From AA29 sp041481445 (lineage in GTDB: Bacteria > Acidobacteriota > Vicinamibacteria > Fen-336), in contig JBGPBV010000148.1 of NCBI GenBank assembly GCA_041481445.1, positions 1 through 16,756 of the forward strand: a stretch of DNA of 16,756 nucleotides, written 5' to 3'. Positions 6,954 through 13,732 of this stretch are shown here, piece after piece (position 1 is the first letter of the stretch; each line of letters opens with the position of its first letter). The notes beneath the pieces are model-generated. The model was not told where the DNA came from, made no database searches, and worked only from the letters and a program-made list of their open reading frames with translations. A program made the translations under genes and the position numbers.

Positions 6954-8961
6954 GCGCGGCCCTTCCGCGAGGTTCCGCTTCTTCGGCGGCAAGGGCGGGG
7001 TCGGGAAGACCACCTGCTCCGCCGCCACCGCCGTCGGCCTGGCCGAGACCGGGCGGCGCGTCCTCGTCGTCTCCACCGACCCCGCGCACTCGCTGGGCGA
7101 CGTCTTCGCGCGGCGGCTGGGCCCGCGCCCGCGCGCGCTGCCGGTGCGCCGCGGCTCGCTGGCGGCGGTCGAGCTGGACGCCGACGCCGCCCTCCGGCGC
7201 TGGCTGGAGGAGCGCCGCGAGCGGCTGGCCACGATCGCCCTGCGCGGCACCTATCTCGACCGCGAGGACGTCGACCGGTTCCTGTCCCTGTCGCTCCCGG
7301 GCACGGACGAGCTGATCGGCCTCCTCGAGCTGGCGCGCCTGGCCCGGGCGCGGCCCTACGACGAGGTCGTGGTGGACACCGCTCCCACCGGCCACACCCT
7401 CCGCCTGCTGCAGATGCCGGAGACGCTGCGGCAGATCGCCTCCGTGCTCGACGACATGCAGGCCAAGCACCGCTTCCTCTCCCGCAGCCTGGCCGGGAGC
7501 TACCGCGCCGATTCCGCCGATGAGCTGATCGCGGAGCTGGAGGGCGAGGCGGCCGGGATGCTGGCCCTGCTCCGCGACCCCGCGCGCGCCACGTTCGCCT
7601 GGGTGACGCTGCCGGAAGCGCTCGCGCTGGAGGAGAGCCGCGACGGGGTGGCCGCCCTGGGACGATCGGGCGTGCGCGTGGCCGAGGTCGTCGTGAATCA
7701 CCTCACCCCGCCGCCTCCCGGACCCTGCCGCCTCTGCGGGGAGCGCCGGCGGGCGGAGGCGATCCTGCTGGACCAGACGCGACGCGCGTTTCCGGGCCTC
7801 CCGCTGCGCGTGATCGCCGCCCGCGACGACGAGCCGGAAGGGGTCGACCGGCTCCGCCGGATCGTGCCCGAGCTGCTCGGGCGGGTGCCTCCCAGGCCGA
7901 CGGCGACGAGGCGGGCCCCGCGCGGACGCCGATCGGAGGGGGCGGTGCGATCGCCGGCGGCCGCCCCGTGGTGGCTGGCCGAGCTCGCCCCGCCGTCGCG
8001 CCGCCTGCTCGTGTTCGGCGGCAAGGGCGGGGTCGGCAAGACGTCCGCGGCGGCGGCCGCCGCCTTGATCCTCGCCCGTGACCGGCCCGAGGCGCGGGTG
8101 CTGCTGCTCTCGGCCGATCCCGCCCATTCGCTCGGCGACGCCCTCGAGGCGCGCCTGGGAGACGACGAGCGACGCGTGCCGCGGGCCCCGCCCCGCCTCC
8201 TGGCCCGCGAGCTCGACGCCGACCGCGCGCTCGCCGCCGCCCGCGACCGCTATCGTGGTGCCGTCGACCAGCTCTTCGACGCCTTGCGCGGCCGCGCGCA
8301 CCTGGACCCGGCCTTCGACCGCGCGGTGGTCCACGACCTGATCTCGCTGGCCCCTCCCGGCATCGACGAGCTCTTCGCGATGGCCGCGGTCACGGACGCG
8401 CTCGCGTCCGACGGGAAGGCGGACGCGCCGTCCGTGGTGGTGCTCGACACCGCTCCCACCGGTCACGCCCTGCGGCTCCTGGCCCTGCCGGAGGCCGCGC
8501 GCGAATGGGTGCAGGCCCTGATCTCCGTCCTCCTCAAGTACCGCGACGTGGTGGGGCTGGGCCGCCTGGCCCGGGAGCTCGTCGAGATGTCGCGCCAGCT
8601 CCGCGCGCTCGAGGCCCTGCTGCGCGACCCTGCCCGCGCCGGCTTCGTGGCGGTGACGCGCCCGGGCGTGCTGCCGCGCCGGGAGACCGAGCGGCTCCTG
8701 GAGGAGCTGGGCGCGCTGGGCATCCCGGCGGCGGCCCTGCTCGTCAACGCGATGACGCCGCCCGGATGCGCGCGCTGCCGGCGCGCGGCCGCCCGCGAGG
8801 AACGCGAGGTGCGCGCGCTGGCGCGACGCTGGCCCTCCTTGACAGGGCCGGACCGTCCGATGATTCTTGCTCCCATGACCGCTCCCGAGCCGCGCGGAGT
8901 CCGCCCGCTGCAGGACTGGGGCGGGTCGTGGCGCCCCTTCGGCTCCCGCGGCTCCGCGTGA
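6937..8961 (+). CDS. Tandem ArsA/Get3-type ATPase in the gas vesicle operon
   Basis: Two ArsA/Get3 (SIMIBI-class) ATPase domains fused in one chain of about 670 aa. Domain 1 has deviant Walker A GGKGGVGKTT (6985-7014), switch I STDPAHSLGD, switch II DTAPTGHTLRLL and the base-contact VVNHLTPP. Domain 2 repeats these: GGKGGVGKTS (8017-8046), SADPAHSLGD, DTAPTGHALRLL, LVNAMTPP. Both look catalytically intact. Each carries one CxxC (CRLC at 7726-7737; CARC at 8767-8778), as in the zinc-binding Get3/TRC40 group that escorts hydrophobic tail-anchored proteins. The other cysteines needed for arsenite binding by ArsA are not seen, and no arsB or arsR lies nearby. The start is unresolved: the frame is open from 6868, but no ATG, GTG, TTG or CTG precedes Walker A. 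ACG at 6937, 6 nt after GAGG, is a placeholder; the first canonical codon, GTG 7144, would remove domain 1's nucleotide site. The stop overlaps the next ATG. Confidence 0.85.
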   Translation, partial: TAGAAERGPSARFRFFGGKGGVGKTTCSAATAVGLAETGRRVLVVSTDPAHSLGDVFARRLGPRPRALPVRRGSLAAVELDADAALRRWLEERRERLATIALRGTYLDREDVDRFLSLSLPGTDELIGLLELARLARARPYDEVVVDTAPTGHTLRLLQMPETLRQIASVLDDMQAKHRFLSRSLAGSYRADSADELIAELEGEAAGMLALLRDPARATFAWVTLPEALALEESRDGVAALGRSGVRVAEVVVNHLTPPPPGPCRLCGERRRAEAILLDQTRRAFPGLPLRVIAARDDEPEGVDRLRRIVPELLGRVPPRPTATRRAPRGRRSEGAVRSPAAAPWWLAELAPPSRRLLVFGGKGGVGKTSAAAAAALILARDRPEARVLLLSADPAHSLGDALEARLGDDERRVPRAPPRLLARELDADRALAAARDRYRGAVDQLFDALRGRAHLDPAFDRAVVHDLISLAPPGIDELFAMAAVTDALASDGKADAPSVVVLDTAPTGHALRLLALPEAAREWVQALISVLLKYRDVVGLGRLARELVEMSRQLRALEALLRDPARAGFVAVTRPGVLPRRETERLLEELGALGIPAAALLVNAMTPPGCARCRRAAAREEREVRALARRWPSLTGPDRPMILAPMTAPEPRGVRPLQDWGGSWRPFGSRGSA

Positions 8962-9785
8962 TGGCCCGGGTCTCCCGCAAACCGCGAAGGGCGCTCCGCG
9001 CGCGGAAGCGCGGCCCGGCCACGTACCTGTATGCGGTCGTGGCCAGCGCCACGGAGCCGGCCACCGCCGCGCCCGCCGGCCCCCCGGAGACGGGTCCCCT
9101 GCGCTGGCTCCGGCTCGGCGAGGGCCTTTGGCTGGGTGCCGCCGACGCCCCGCGGGCCCGGTACGACGCGCGCGCGGTCGAGAAGGGGCTCCGGGACCTG
9201 GAGTGGGTCTCCGCGTGCGCGGTCGCGCACGAGCGGGTGGTCGAGCACCTGTCGGGCCTGGGCACCGCGGTGCCGATGAAGCTCTTCACGCTGTTCTCGA
9301 GCGACGCGCGCGCGGTGGCGGCCCTGGGGCGCTCGCGGGCGCGGCTGCGCCGCGTGCTCGGCCGCATCGCCGGGCGCCGGGAGTGGGGCGTGCGCGTGAG
9401 CGTGGACGAGGTCACCGCGCGCTCGCGCGCGCAGGAGCGTGCGGAGCAGGCGGCGGAAGGGCTCCGCGCGGGGGCGCGCTTCCTCACCCGCAAGGGCCAG
9501 GAGCACCGGGAGGTCCGGGACATCGTGGAGCGGGGACGCGCCGCCGCGGACGGCGCCTTCAAGGCGATCGCGCCCCACGCTGACCGGACCCGGCGTCATC
9601 CCCCCGCCGCCTCCGCGCCCGGCCTGCGGCTGCTTCTCGACGCGGCCTTCCTCGTCCCCGAGTCGGGCACGGCCGCCTTCCGCGAGGCCGTGCGCGCCGA
9701 GGCCGCGCGCCTGGGCCCGCGGGGCTACCGCGTGGTCCTCACCGGGCCCTGGCCCGCCTACAACTTCGTGGCCGAGGCGCGATGA
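8961..9785 (+). CDS. GvpL/GvpF-family gas vesicle protein (second copy)
   Basis: Second GvpF/L-type assembly protein, 274 aa. After a short Arg/Lys-rich N terminus (RKPRRALRARKRG) the family domain begins at ATYLYAVVAS (about 20-29). The central HERVVEHLSGLGTAVPMKLF, then LLLDAAFLVPESGTAAF, and the terminal TGPWPAYNF match the same landmarks in the first copy. A Arg/Ala/Glu-rich helical stretch at about 150-210 is longer in charge content than in the third copy. The ATG overlaps the stop of the ATPase gene (TGATG, 8959-8963) and its own TGA overlaps the next ATG, so translation is coupled at both ends; no separate ribosome binding site is seen. Confidence 0.9.
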   Translation: MARVSRKPRRALRARKRGPATYLYAVVASATEPATAAPAGPPETGPLRWLRLGEGLWLGAADAPRARYDARAVEKGLRDLEWVSACAVAHERVVEHLSGLGTAVPMKLFTLFSSDARAVAALGRSRARLRRVLGRIAGRREWGVRVSVDEVTARSRAQERAEQAAEGLRAGARFLTRKGQEHREVRDIVERGRAAADGAFKAIAPHADRTRRHPPAASAPGLRLLLDAAFLVPESGTAAFREAVRAEAARLGPRGYRVVLTGPWPAYNFVAEAR

Positions 9786-9979
9786 GGGACGCGCGGGAGG
9801 CGCTGATCGAGGAGGCGGACGCGAGCCTGCTCGAGCTGGTGGACCATGTCCTGAACCGGGGGGTGGTGGTCAAGGCCGACGTGATCCTCTCGCTCGCGAA
9901 CGTCGACCTCGTCTACCTGCGCCTGTCCGCCCTGCTCTGCGCCGCCGATCGGGTCTGGTCTGCCACGCGCACGCCATGA
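9782..9979 (+). CDS. GvpA-family minor gas vesicle protein, GvpS-like
   Basis: A third member of the GvpA superfamily, only 65 aa. The core SLLELVDHVLNRGVVVKADV (16-35) and ANVDLVYLRLSALLCAADRV (39-58) follows the GvpA fold pattern, but with KAD in place of IDAW. The VDLVYL motif is what I associate with GvpS-type subunits; GvpM is the main alternative. It lacks both the coiled coil and the basic tail seen on GvpJ and GvpA here, ending just after the core. Such minor subunits are thought to act in nucleation or at the tips. ATGA overlaps join it to the genes on each side. Superfamily membership is firm; the exact subtype is less so. Confidence 0.85.
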   Translation: MRDAREALIEEADASLLELVDHVLNRGVVVKADVILSLANVDLVYLRLSALLCAADRVWSATRTP

Positions 9980-10650
9980 GCCCGCTGTACCTCTACGCGC
10001 TGCTGGCGGAGGCCCCCGCCGGCGCGCCGCCGGCGGGGCTGGCCGGCGAGCCCGTCCGGTTCGTCTCGTGCCATGGCGTGGTGGCCGCGGTGGGCGACGT
10101 GGCCGCCGCCCCCTCCCTCGACGCCTCGGCCCTGCGCGCCCACGACGAGGCCGTGCGCCGCCTGGCCGCGGCCGCTTCCGCCCTGCTTCCCGCGCGCTTT
10201 GGCTCCCTCGCGCCGGACGAAGACCATCTCCGGGACGCGCTTCAGGCGCGGGTGCCCGCGCTGAAGGCCGCTCTCGAGACCGTGCGCGGCTGCGACCAGA
10301 TGACCCTGCGCTTCTCCTCGACGGAGAGCACGGTCGCGGCCCCGGCGTCGGTTCCGGCGGGGGCAGGTCCGGGCACGCAATACCTGGCCGGGCGCCGCGC
10401 CGCCCTCGGTGACGCGCGCCGCCGGCCCGAGGTGGCCCGGATCCTGGACGCGCTGGCCCCCCTCGTGCGGGCCGAGCGGCTGGAGCCCCACCAGACGCCG
10501 CCTCTGCTCGCCTCCGCCTTCCACCTCGTCCGCCGCGATGCCCTCGACGCCTATCGCGCGACGCTGGCCAGCGTCTCGGGAGAGGCCGGTGTCCGCGTCA
10601 CGGCCAGCGGGCCATGGCCGCCGTACGCGTTCGCCGGCGATCTGGCGTGA
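9976..10650 (+). CDS. GvpL/GvpF-family gas vesicle protein (third, shortest copy)
   Basis: Third GvpF/L protein, 224 aa, the shortest and most diverged. Landmarks: LYLYALLAEAP at 4-14, HDEAVRRLAAAASALLPARF in the position of the HERV motif, LLASAFHLVRRDALDAY, and the closing SGPWPPYAF. The Pro/Gly/Ala-rich stretch near 115-135 (APASVPAGAGPG) replaces part of the helical region present in the longer copies. It has no basic N-terminal extension, unlike the first two copies. ATGA overlaps the preceding GvpS-like gene and GTGA overlaps gvpK. Having three unequal GvpF/L paralogues suggests distinct roles, as known for separate GvpF and GvpL in other clusters; which is which cannot be told from sequence alone. 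Confidence 0.88.
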   Translation: MSPLYLYALLAEAPAGAPPAGLAGEPVRFVSCHGVVAAVGDVAAAPSLDASALRAHDEAVRRLAAAASALLPARFGSLAPDEDHLRDALQARVPALKAALETVRGCDQMTLRFSSTESTVAAPASVPAGAGPGTQYLAGRRAALGDARRRPEVARILDALAPLVRAERLEPHQTPPLLASAFHLVRRDALDAYRATLASVSGEAGVRVTASGPWPPYAFAGDLA

Positions 10651-11057
10651 AGCGGCCGGCCACGAAACGGAAGGCGCGGGCGCGGCCGAAGGCGGCCACG
10701 CGCGGCACGCCCCGCCGCGGGCGCGACGTCACCACGGTGAGCCGCGCGGAGCTCCGGAGCCTCCGCGCCGAGGTCCAGCGCGGGGGGGGCGCGCCCGGCC
10801 GCTGGAACGCCGATCCCGACGACGTGCAGCGCTCGGTGGCCCGGCTCGTGCTGGCCCTGGTCGAGTTCCTGCGGAAGCTGATGGAGCGCCAGGCCATCCG
10901 GCGCATGGAGGAGGGCACCCTCGACGAGGCCCAGGTCGAGGCGATGGGCGTCTCCCTGATGCGCCTGGAGGAGACGCTGCACGACCTGGCCGCCCGCTTC
11001 GGCCTCTCGCCCGAGGATCTCAACCTCGACCTGGGGCCCCTGGGCCGGCTCATGTAG
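10647..11057 (+). CDS. gvpK: Gas vesicle protein GvpK
   Basis: GvpK is a conserved gas vesicle assembly factor of unknown biochemical role, required in most clusters. With GTG at 10647 it is 136 aa. Residues 1-50 are a strongly basic lead (KRPATKRKARARPK, TPRRGRD). The family domain spans 51-134: GRWNADPDDVQRSVARLVLA, LVEFLRKLMERQAIRRMEEG, ALMRLEET-like SLMRLEETLHDLAARFGL, and the hallmark SPEDLNLDLGPLG. I chose GTG 10647 because it forms a GTGA overlap with the upstream stop, matching the operon's habit; ATG at 10614 is also open and would add 11 residues inside the upstream gene. This is the last gas vesicle gene; an 88-nt gap follows. Confidence 0.9.
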   Translation: MKRPATKRKARARPKAATRGTPRRGRDVTTVSRAELRSLRAEVQRGGGAPGRWNADPDDVQRSVARLVLALVEFLRKLMERQAIRRMEEGTLDEAQVEAMGVSLMRLEETLHDLAARFGLSPEDLNLDLGPLGRLM

Positions 11058-11099
11058 TCGCTACGGTGGAGCGCGCACGCCCCGCGCGCCCGCGCCGCC

Positions 11100-11126
11100 G
11101 GCGGACGGAGGGGCTGAAGGTCCGCC
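11100..11126 (+). promoter_or_regulatory. Inverted repeat between gvpK and the LuxR-type gene
   Basis: GGCGGAC (11100-11106) and GTCCGCC (11120-11126) form a perfect 7-bp stem around a 13-nt loop, 43 nt past the gvpK stop and just upstream of the candidate promoter of the next gene. No U-run follows, so it is not a standard terminator. It could be an operator or a structure protecting the end of the gas vesicle transcript. Confidence 0.3.
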
Positions 11127-11133
11127 CTCGTCG

Positions 11134-11139
11134 TATGCT
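11134..11139 (+). promoter_or_regulatory. Candidate -10 box for a leaderless LuxR-type regulator transcript
   Basis: TATGCT (4/6 to TATAAT) lies exactly 6 nt before ATG 11146, and no ribosome binding site precedes the ATG. Transcription starting about 7 nt downstream of the box would begin at or next to the start codon. I see no good -35 element. Confidence 0.3.
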
Positions 11140-11145
11140 CGCGGC

Positions 11146-11772
11146 ATGGCGGTGCCGCTGCGCGTGCTCGTCGTCGGCGAGGACCCGCTGGCTCGCGGCG
11201 GGCTCGTGGCCGCTCTCTCGACGCGCGACGACCTGACCGTCGTGGGCCAGGCCACTCCGGAGGAGGCGCCCACGCTCCTGCGGCGAGCGGATCCCGACGT
11301 CGTCCTCTGGGACGCCGGCATCGAGGTCGCGCCCGAGCTCGACCTTCTACAGGCGATCGCCGACGGGCGCGGCCCGGCCATCGTCGTGCTGACGGCAGGC
11401 GAGGGCGGCGGACCGGAGCTGCTCGGCGCGGGGGCGCGCGGAATGCTCGCGCGCGATGCGGATGCCTCGCGGATGGCCGCCGCCCTCCAGGCGGCGGCCC
11501 AGGGACTCGTGGTCGTGGACGAACCGCTCGCGGACGGGGCCCTGCGCCGCCGCCCGACGGGCGAATCGCTCGTCGAGCCGCTCACCCCGCGTGAGACCGA
11601 AGTGCTCCAGCTCCTCGGCCACGGACTTTCCAACCGGGCGATCGCCGGGCGGCTCGCCATCAGCGAGCACACCGCCAAGTTCCACGTCAACGCGATCCTG
11701 GGCAAGCTCGGCGCGCAGAGCCGGGCGGAGGCCGTGGCCCAGGGCGTCCGCCTGGGCCTCCTCCTTCTCTGA
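11146..11772 (+). CDS. LuxR/NarL-type response regulator
   Basis: Two-domain regulator of 208 aa. The receiver (1-125) keeps the phospho-acceptor D56 (DVVLWDAGIE) and T83 (VVLTAG), and has E12/D13 in place of the usual acidic pair (VVGEDPLARGGL). The conserved lysine is Arg103 (GMLARDADAS), a conservative but functionally notable change, so phosphorylation may be altered. The LuxR-type helix-turn-helix fills about 143-205: LTPRETEVLQLLGHGLSNRA, IAGRLAISEHTAKFHVNAIL, GKLGAQSRAEAV. It should bind DNA as a dimer. No histidine kinase lies next to it; the nearest is the one in the gas vesicle operon, whose own partner lacks an output domain. Likely targets are the adjacent gvp operon, the following protease genes, or both; that is inference. 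Confidence 0.9.
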   Translation: MAVPLRVLVVGEDPLARGGLVAALSTRDDLTVVGQATPEEAPTLLRRADPDVVLWDAGIEVAPELDLLQAIADGRGPAIVVLTAGEGGGPELLGAGARGMLARDADASRMAAALQAAAQGLVVVDEPLADGALRRRPTGESLVEPLTPRETEVLQLLGHGLSNRAIAGRLAISEHTAKFHVNAILGKLGAQSRAEAVAQGVRLGLLLL

Positions 11773-11777
11773 GCGGA

Positions 11778-11795
11778 CCTGCCCGATCGGGCAGG
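11778..11795. promoter_or_regulatory. Perfect 18-nt palindrome after the LuxR-type gene
   Basis: CCTGCCCGATCGGGCAGG begins 5 nt after the regulator's stop codon. As RNA it makes a 7-bp GC-rich hairpin with a GATC loop, which could end transcription without a U-run. As DNA it is a symmetric site of a kind that a dimeric LuxR-type protein could bind. The half-site pair TGCCC/GGGCA recurs 38 nt further on. Confidence 0.4.
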
Positions 11796-11817
11796 GTGGG
11801 CCCGGCCGTCCGGCGGA

Positions 11818-11836
11818 TGCCCACCCCTGACGGGCA
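11818..11836. promoter_or_regulatory. Second TGCCC-N9-GGGCA inverted repeat before the protease genes
   Basis: TGCCC (11818-11822) and GGGCA (11832-11836) repeat the half-sites of the palindrome at 11778-11795, with a 9-nt spacer. GCCCACCC at 11819-11826 can also pair with GGGTGGGC at 11794-11801, giving an alternative stem that competes with the first palindrome. This lies about 50 nt upstream of the first protease ATG, where an operator or attenuator would be expected. Confidence 0.3.
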
Positions 11837-11884
11837 CGCTACCGTGAAGCCGGGCCGATCGAACCGGGACCCGGGAGGATCAGG

Positions 11885-12796
11885 ATGAGCGCAATGGGAA
11901 TCGAGCTGTCGGAAGCATCCGCGGCGGCGGTGGAGAAGGCGGGGCCCGCCGTCCTGCGTGTCGAGGCACGGCGGCGCGGCCCCTCGAGCGGCCTCGCGTG
12001 GTCGGCCGACGGCGTGATCGTGGCCGCGCATCACAACGTGGAATGGGACGAGGACATCGCGATCGGGCTCGCCGACGGGAGCACCGCGCAAGCGAACGTC
12101 GTCGGCCGCGACCCCACGACCGACGTGGCCGTCCTGCGGGCGCCGGTGAGCGGTCTCGCCGTTCCGGACTGGCGAAAGGACGGAGTCAAGGCCGGCCACT
12201 TCGTCCTGGCGCTCACCCGTCCGGGCCGGACGGTGCGGGCGAGCCTGGGGGTCGTGCACGCCCTGGGCGAGGAGTGGCGGACGGCCGCGGGCGGACGCGT
12301 GGACCGCTACCTCCAGACCGACGTCGGCGTGCAGCCGGCGTTCTCGGGGGGCCTGCTCGTCGACCTCTCCGGCCAGGCGCTCGGCATGAACAACGCGGGC
12401 CTGATGCGCGGCACGAGCCTGGCCCTGCCTCCGGCCACGCTGCGGCGGGTCGTGGAGGCGCTCCTGGCCCATGGCCAGGTGCGGCGCGGCTTCATCGGCA
12501 TCGGCACGATCCCCGTCCGCCTGCCCGCGTCGATGGCCAAGGCCACCGGCCAGGACGGCGGCCTCCTGGTCACGTCCGTCCAGGACGACAGCGGCGCCGG
12601 CCGCGCGGGGCTCCTGCTCGGCGACGTGCTCCTGTCCGCCGGGGGTCGCGTCCTCTCGAGCCCGGGAGACCTGCTGCCGCTGGTGGAAGAGGACCGGATC
12701 GGGCAGGCGGTGAGCGTCCGCGTCCTGCGCGCGGGCGAGACGCGGGACGTCGCCGTGACCATCGGCGCCCGCGAGGCGCGCGGGGGACGCGGGTGA
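11885..12796 (+). CDS. HtrA/DegP-like (S1C) protease with PDZ domain, altered active-site loop
   Basis: Trypsin-fold protein of the HtrA group, 303 aa: protease domain about 15-200 and a C-terminal PDZ domain about 215-295 (GGLLVTSVQDDSGAGRAGLL). The catalytic triad is present as H50 (AAHHNV), D80 (PTTDVAVLR) and S154. However, the normal NPGNSGGPL loop reads QPAFSGGLL, so the oxyanion-hole glycine two residues before the serine is alanine. Activity may be weak or lost. There is no signal peptide or membrane anchor, so it should be cytoplasmic, unlike classical DegP/DegQ. ATG 11885 has GGGAGG 6 nt upstream. The stop overlaps the start of a second, more canonical paralogue, suggesting a two-subunit pair. 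Confidence 0.85.
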   Translation: MSAMGIELSEASAAAVEKAGPAVLRVEARRRGPSSGLAWSADGVIVAAHHNVEWDEDIAIGLADGSTAQANVVGRDPTTDVAVLRAPVSGLAVPDWRKDGVKAGHFVLALTRPGRTVRASLGVVHALGEEWRTAAGGRVDRYLQTDVGVQPAFSGGLLVDLSGQALGMNNAGLMRGTSLALPPATLRRVVEALLAHGQVRRGFIGIGTIPVRLPASMAKATGQDGGLLVTSVQDDSGAGRAGLLLGDVLLSAGGRVLSSPGDLLPLVEEDRIGQAVSVRVLRAGETRDVAVTIGAREARGGRG

Positions 12797-13689
12797 GCCT
12801 GCTCGCGCAGCTCTCGCGGGAGCTGGCCGCGCTGGCCGAGGCGGGAGCGGCCGGCGTGGTCGGCCTCGAGCACCGGCGCGGCCAGGGCTCGGGGGTCGTC
12901 CTCTCCCCGGACGGCTACGTCCTCACCAACGCGCACGTGGCCCGCGGCGGCGGGCCGCTGCTCGTGCGCCGGCCGGGAGCGCCGCCCGCTCCCGCCGAGC
13001 TCGTCGGCATCGACGCGCGCACCGATCTCGCGGTGGTCCGCACGCCCCAGGCGGGACCGCCGCCCCTCGTCCTCTCGGACGGCCGCCGCCTCCAGGTCGG
13101 GGAGCTCGTGATGGCGATCGGCAACCCGCTGGGGCTCGACCGCTCGGTGAGCCTCGGCGTCGTGAGCGCGCTGTTCCGCGAGCTGCCCACGCGCGACGGT
13201 GTCCTGGAAGGCCTCATCCAGACCGACGCCGCGGTGAACCCTGGACACTCGGGCGGGCCTCTGCTCGACATGGAGGGGCGGGTGGTGGGGATCAACACCG
13301 CCATGCTCGCGCCCGGCCGGGGCATCGGGTTCGCGGTGCCGGCCGAGACCGCGAGCTGGGTGGCGGCGGTCCTGATCCAGCACGGAGAGGTGCGACGGCC
13401 GTACCTCGGCATCCGTGCGCGCGGCGAGGACCTGGCGCCGGCGCTGGCCCTCGAGATGGGGCAAGCGCGCGGCATCCGCGTGGTCGGCGTCGAGCCGGGC
13501 ACGCCCGCCGCCCTCGGCGGGCTCAGCGGAGGCGACCTGCTCCTGGCCGCCAACGCGTCTCCCGTGGCCACCCTCGACGACCTCGCGCGCGTGCTCGTCC
13601 TGGCCCACCCGGTCCTCCTCGACGTGGACGTGCTGCGGGCGGGGACGCGGCGTCACCTGGTCGTGAGGCCTCGCCCGCGCGCGGCCTGA
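12793..13689 (+). CDS. HtrA/DegP-like (S1C) protease with PDZ domain, canonical active site
   Basis: Second HtrA-like protein, 298 aa, starting at GTG 12793 with a GTGA overlap to the preceding gene. The triad is complete and canonical: H48 (LTNAHVA), D78 (RTDLAVVR), S153 (NPGHSGGPL). QGSGVVLSPDGYVLTN and AIGNPLGLDRSVSLGVVSAL are typical family segments. A PDZ domain occupies about 205-295 (GIRVVGVEPGTPAALGGL) and would bind exposed C termini of clients. It has no signal peptide, so it likely acts in the cytoplasm. Paired with an AFSGG paralogue it may form a hetero-oligomer in which this subunit supplies most of the catalysis; that is inference. An Hsp70-like gene follows 49 nt later. Confidence 0.9.
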   Translation: MSLLAQLSRELAALAEAGAAGVVGLEHRRGQGSGVVLSPDGYVLTNAHVARGGGPLLVRRPGAPPAPAELVGIDARTDLAVVRTPQAGPPPLVLSDGRRLQVGELVMAIGNPLGLDRSVSLGVVSALFRELPTRDGVLEGLIQTDAAVNPGHSGGPLLDMEGRVVGINTAMLAPGRGIGFAVPAETASWVAAVLIQHGEVRRPYLGIRARGEDLAPALALEMGQARGIRVVGVEPGTPAALGGLSGGDLLLAANASPVATLDDLARVLVLAHPVLLDVDVLRAGTRRHLVVRPRPRAA

Positions 13690-13726
13690 GAAATTTTTCG
13701 GTCCCGGGCCGCGGGAACCCGTCTGA

Positions 13727-13732
13727 TAAGAT
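13727..13732 (+). promoter_or_regulatory. Candidate -10 box for a leaderless Hsp70-like transcript
   Basis: TAAGAT sits exactly 6 nt before ATG 13739, the same geometry as TATGCT before the LuxR-type gene. Only a weak GGGA overlaps the spacer. The 49-nt gap also holds an AT-rich run (AAATTTTT, 13691-13698) and an imperfect stem GGTCCCG/CGGGAACC (13700-13719) with one bulged base. No CIRCE-type heat-shock operator is present. Confidence 0.3.

Noticed and set aside
5202..7250. A 682-residue minus-strand frame, and a 551-residue plus-strand frame at 5660-7315
   Set aside because: Both are shadows of the response regulator, gvpL/F, gvpG and ATPase genes; neither shows a recognisable domain.
6892..8466. 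A 524-residue minus-strand frame
   Set aside because: It is antisense to the tandem ATPase, whose motifs are unmistakable.
6937..8961. Arsenical pump ATPase (ArsA of an ars operon)
   Set aside because: The cysteines needed for arsenite binding are not seen beyond the CxxC pairs, no arsB/arsR/arsD is nearby, and the gene is locked into the gvp operon by overlaps.
10614..11057. ATG 10614 as the gvpK start
   Set aside because: GTG 10647 forms a GTGA overlap like its neighbours; the extra residues only read into the preceding gene's conserved end. It remains possible.
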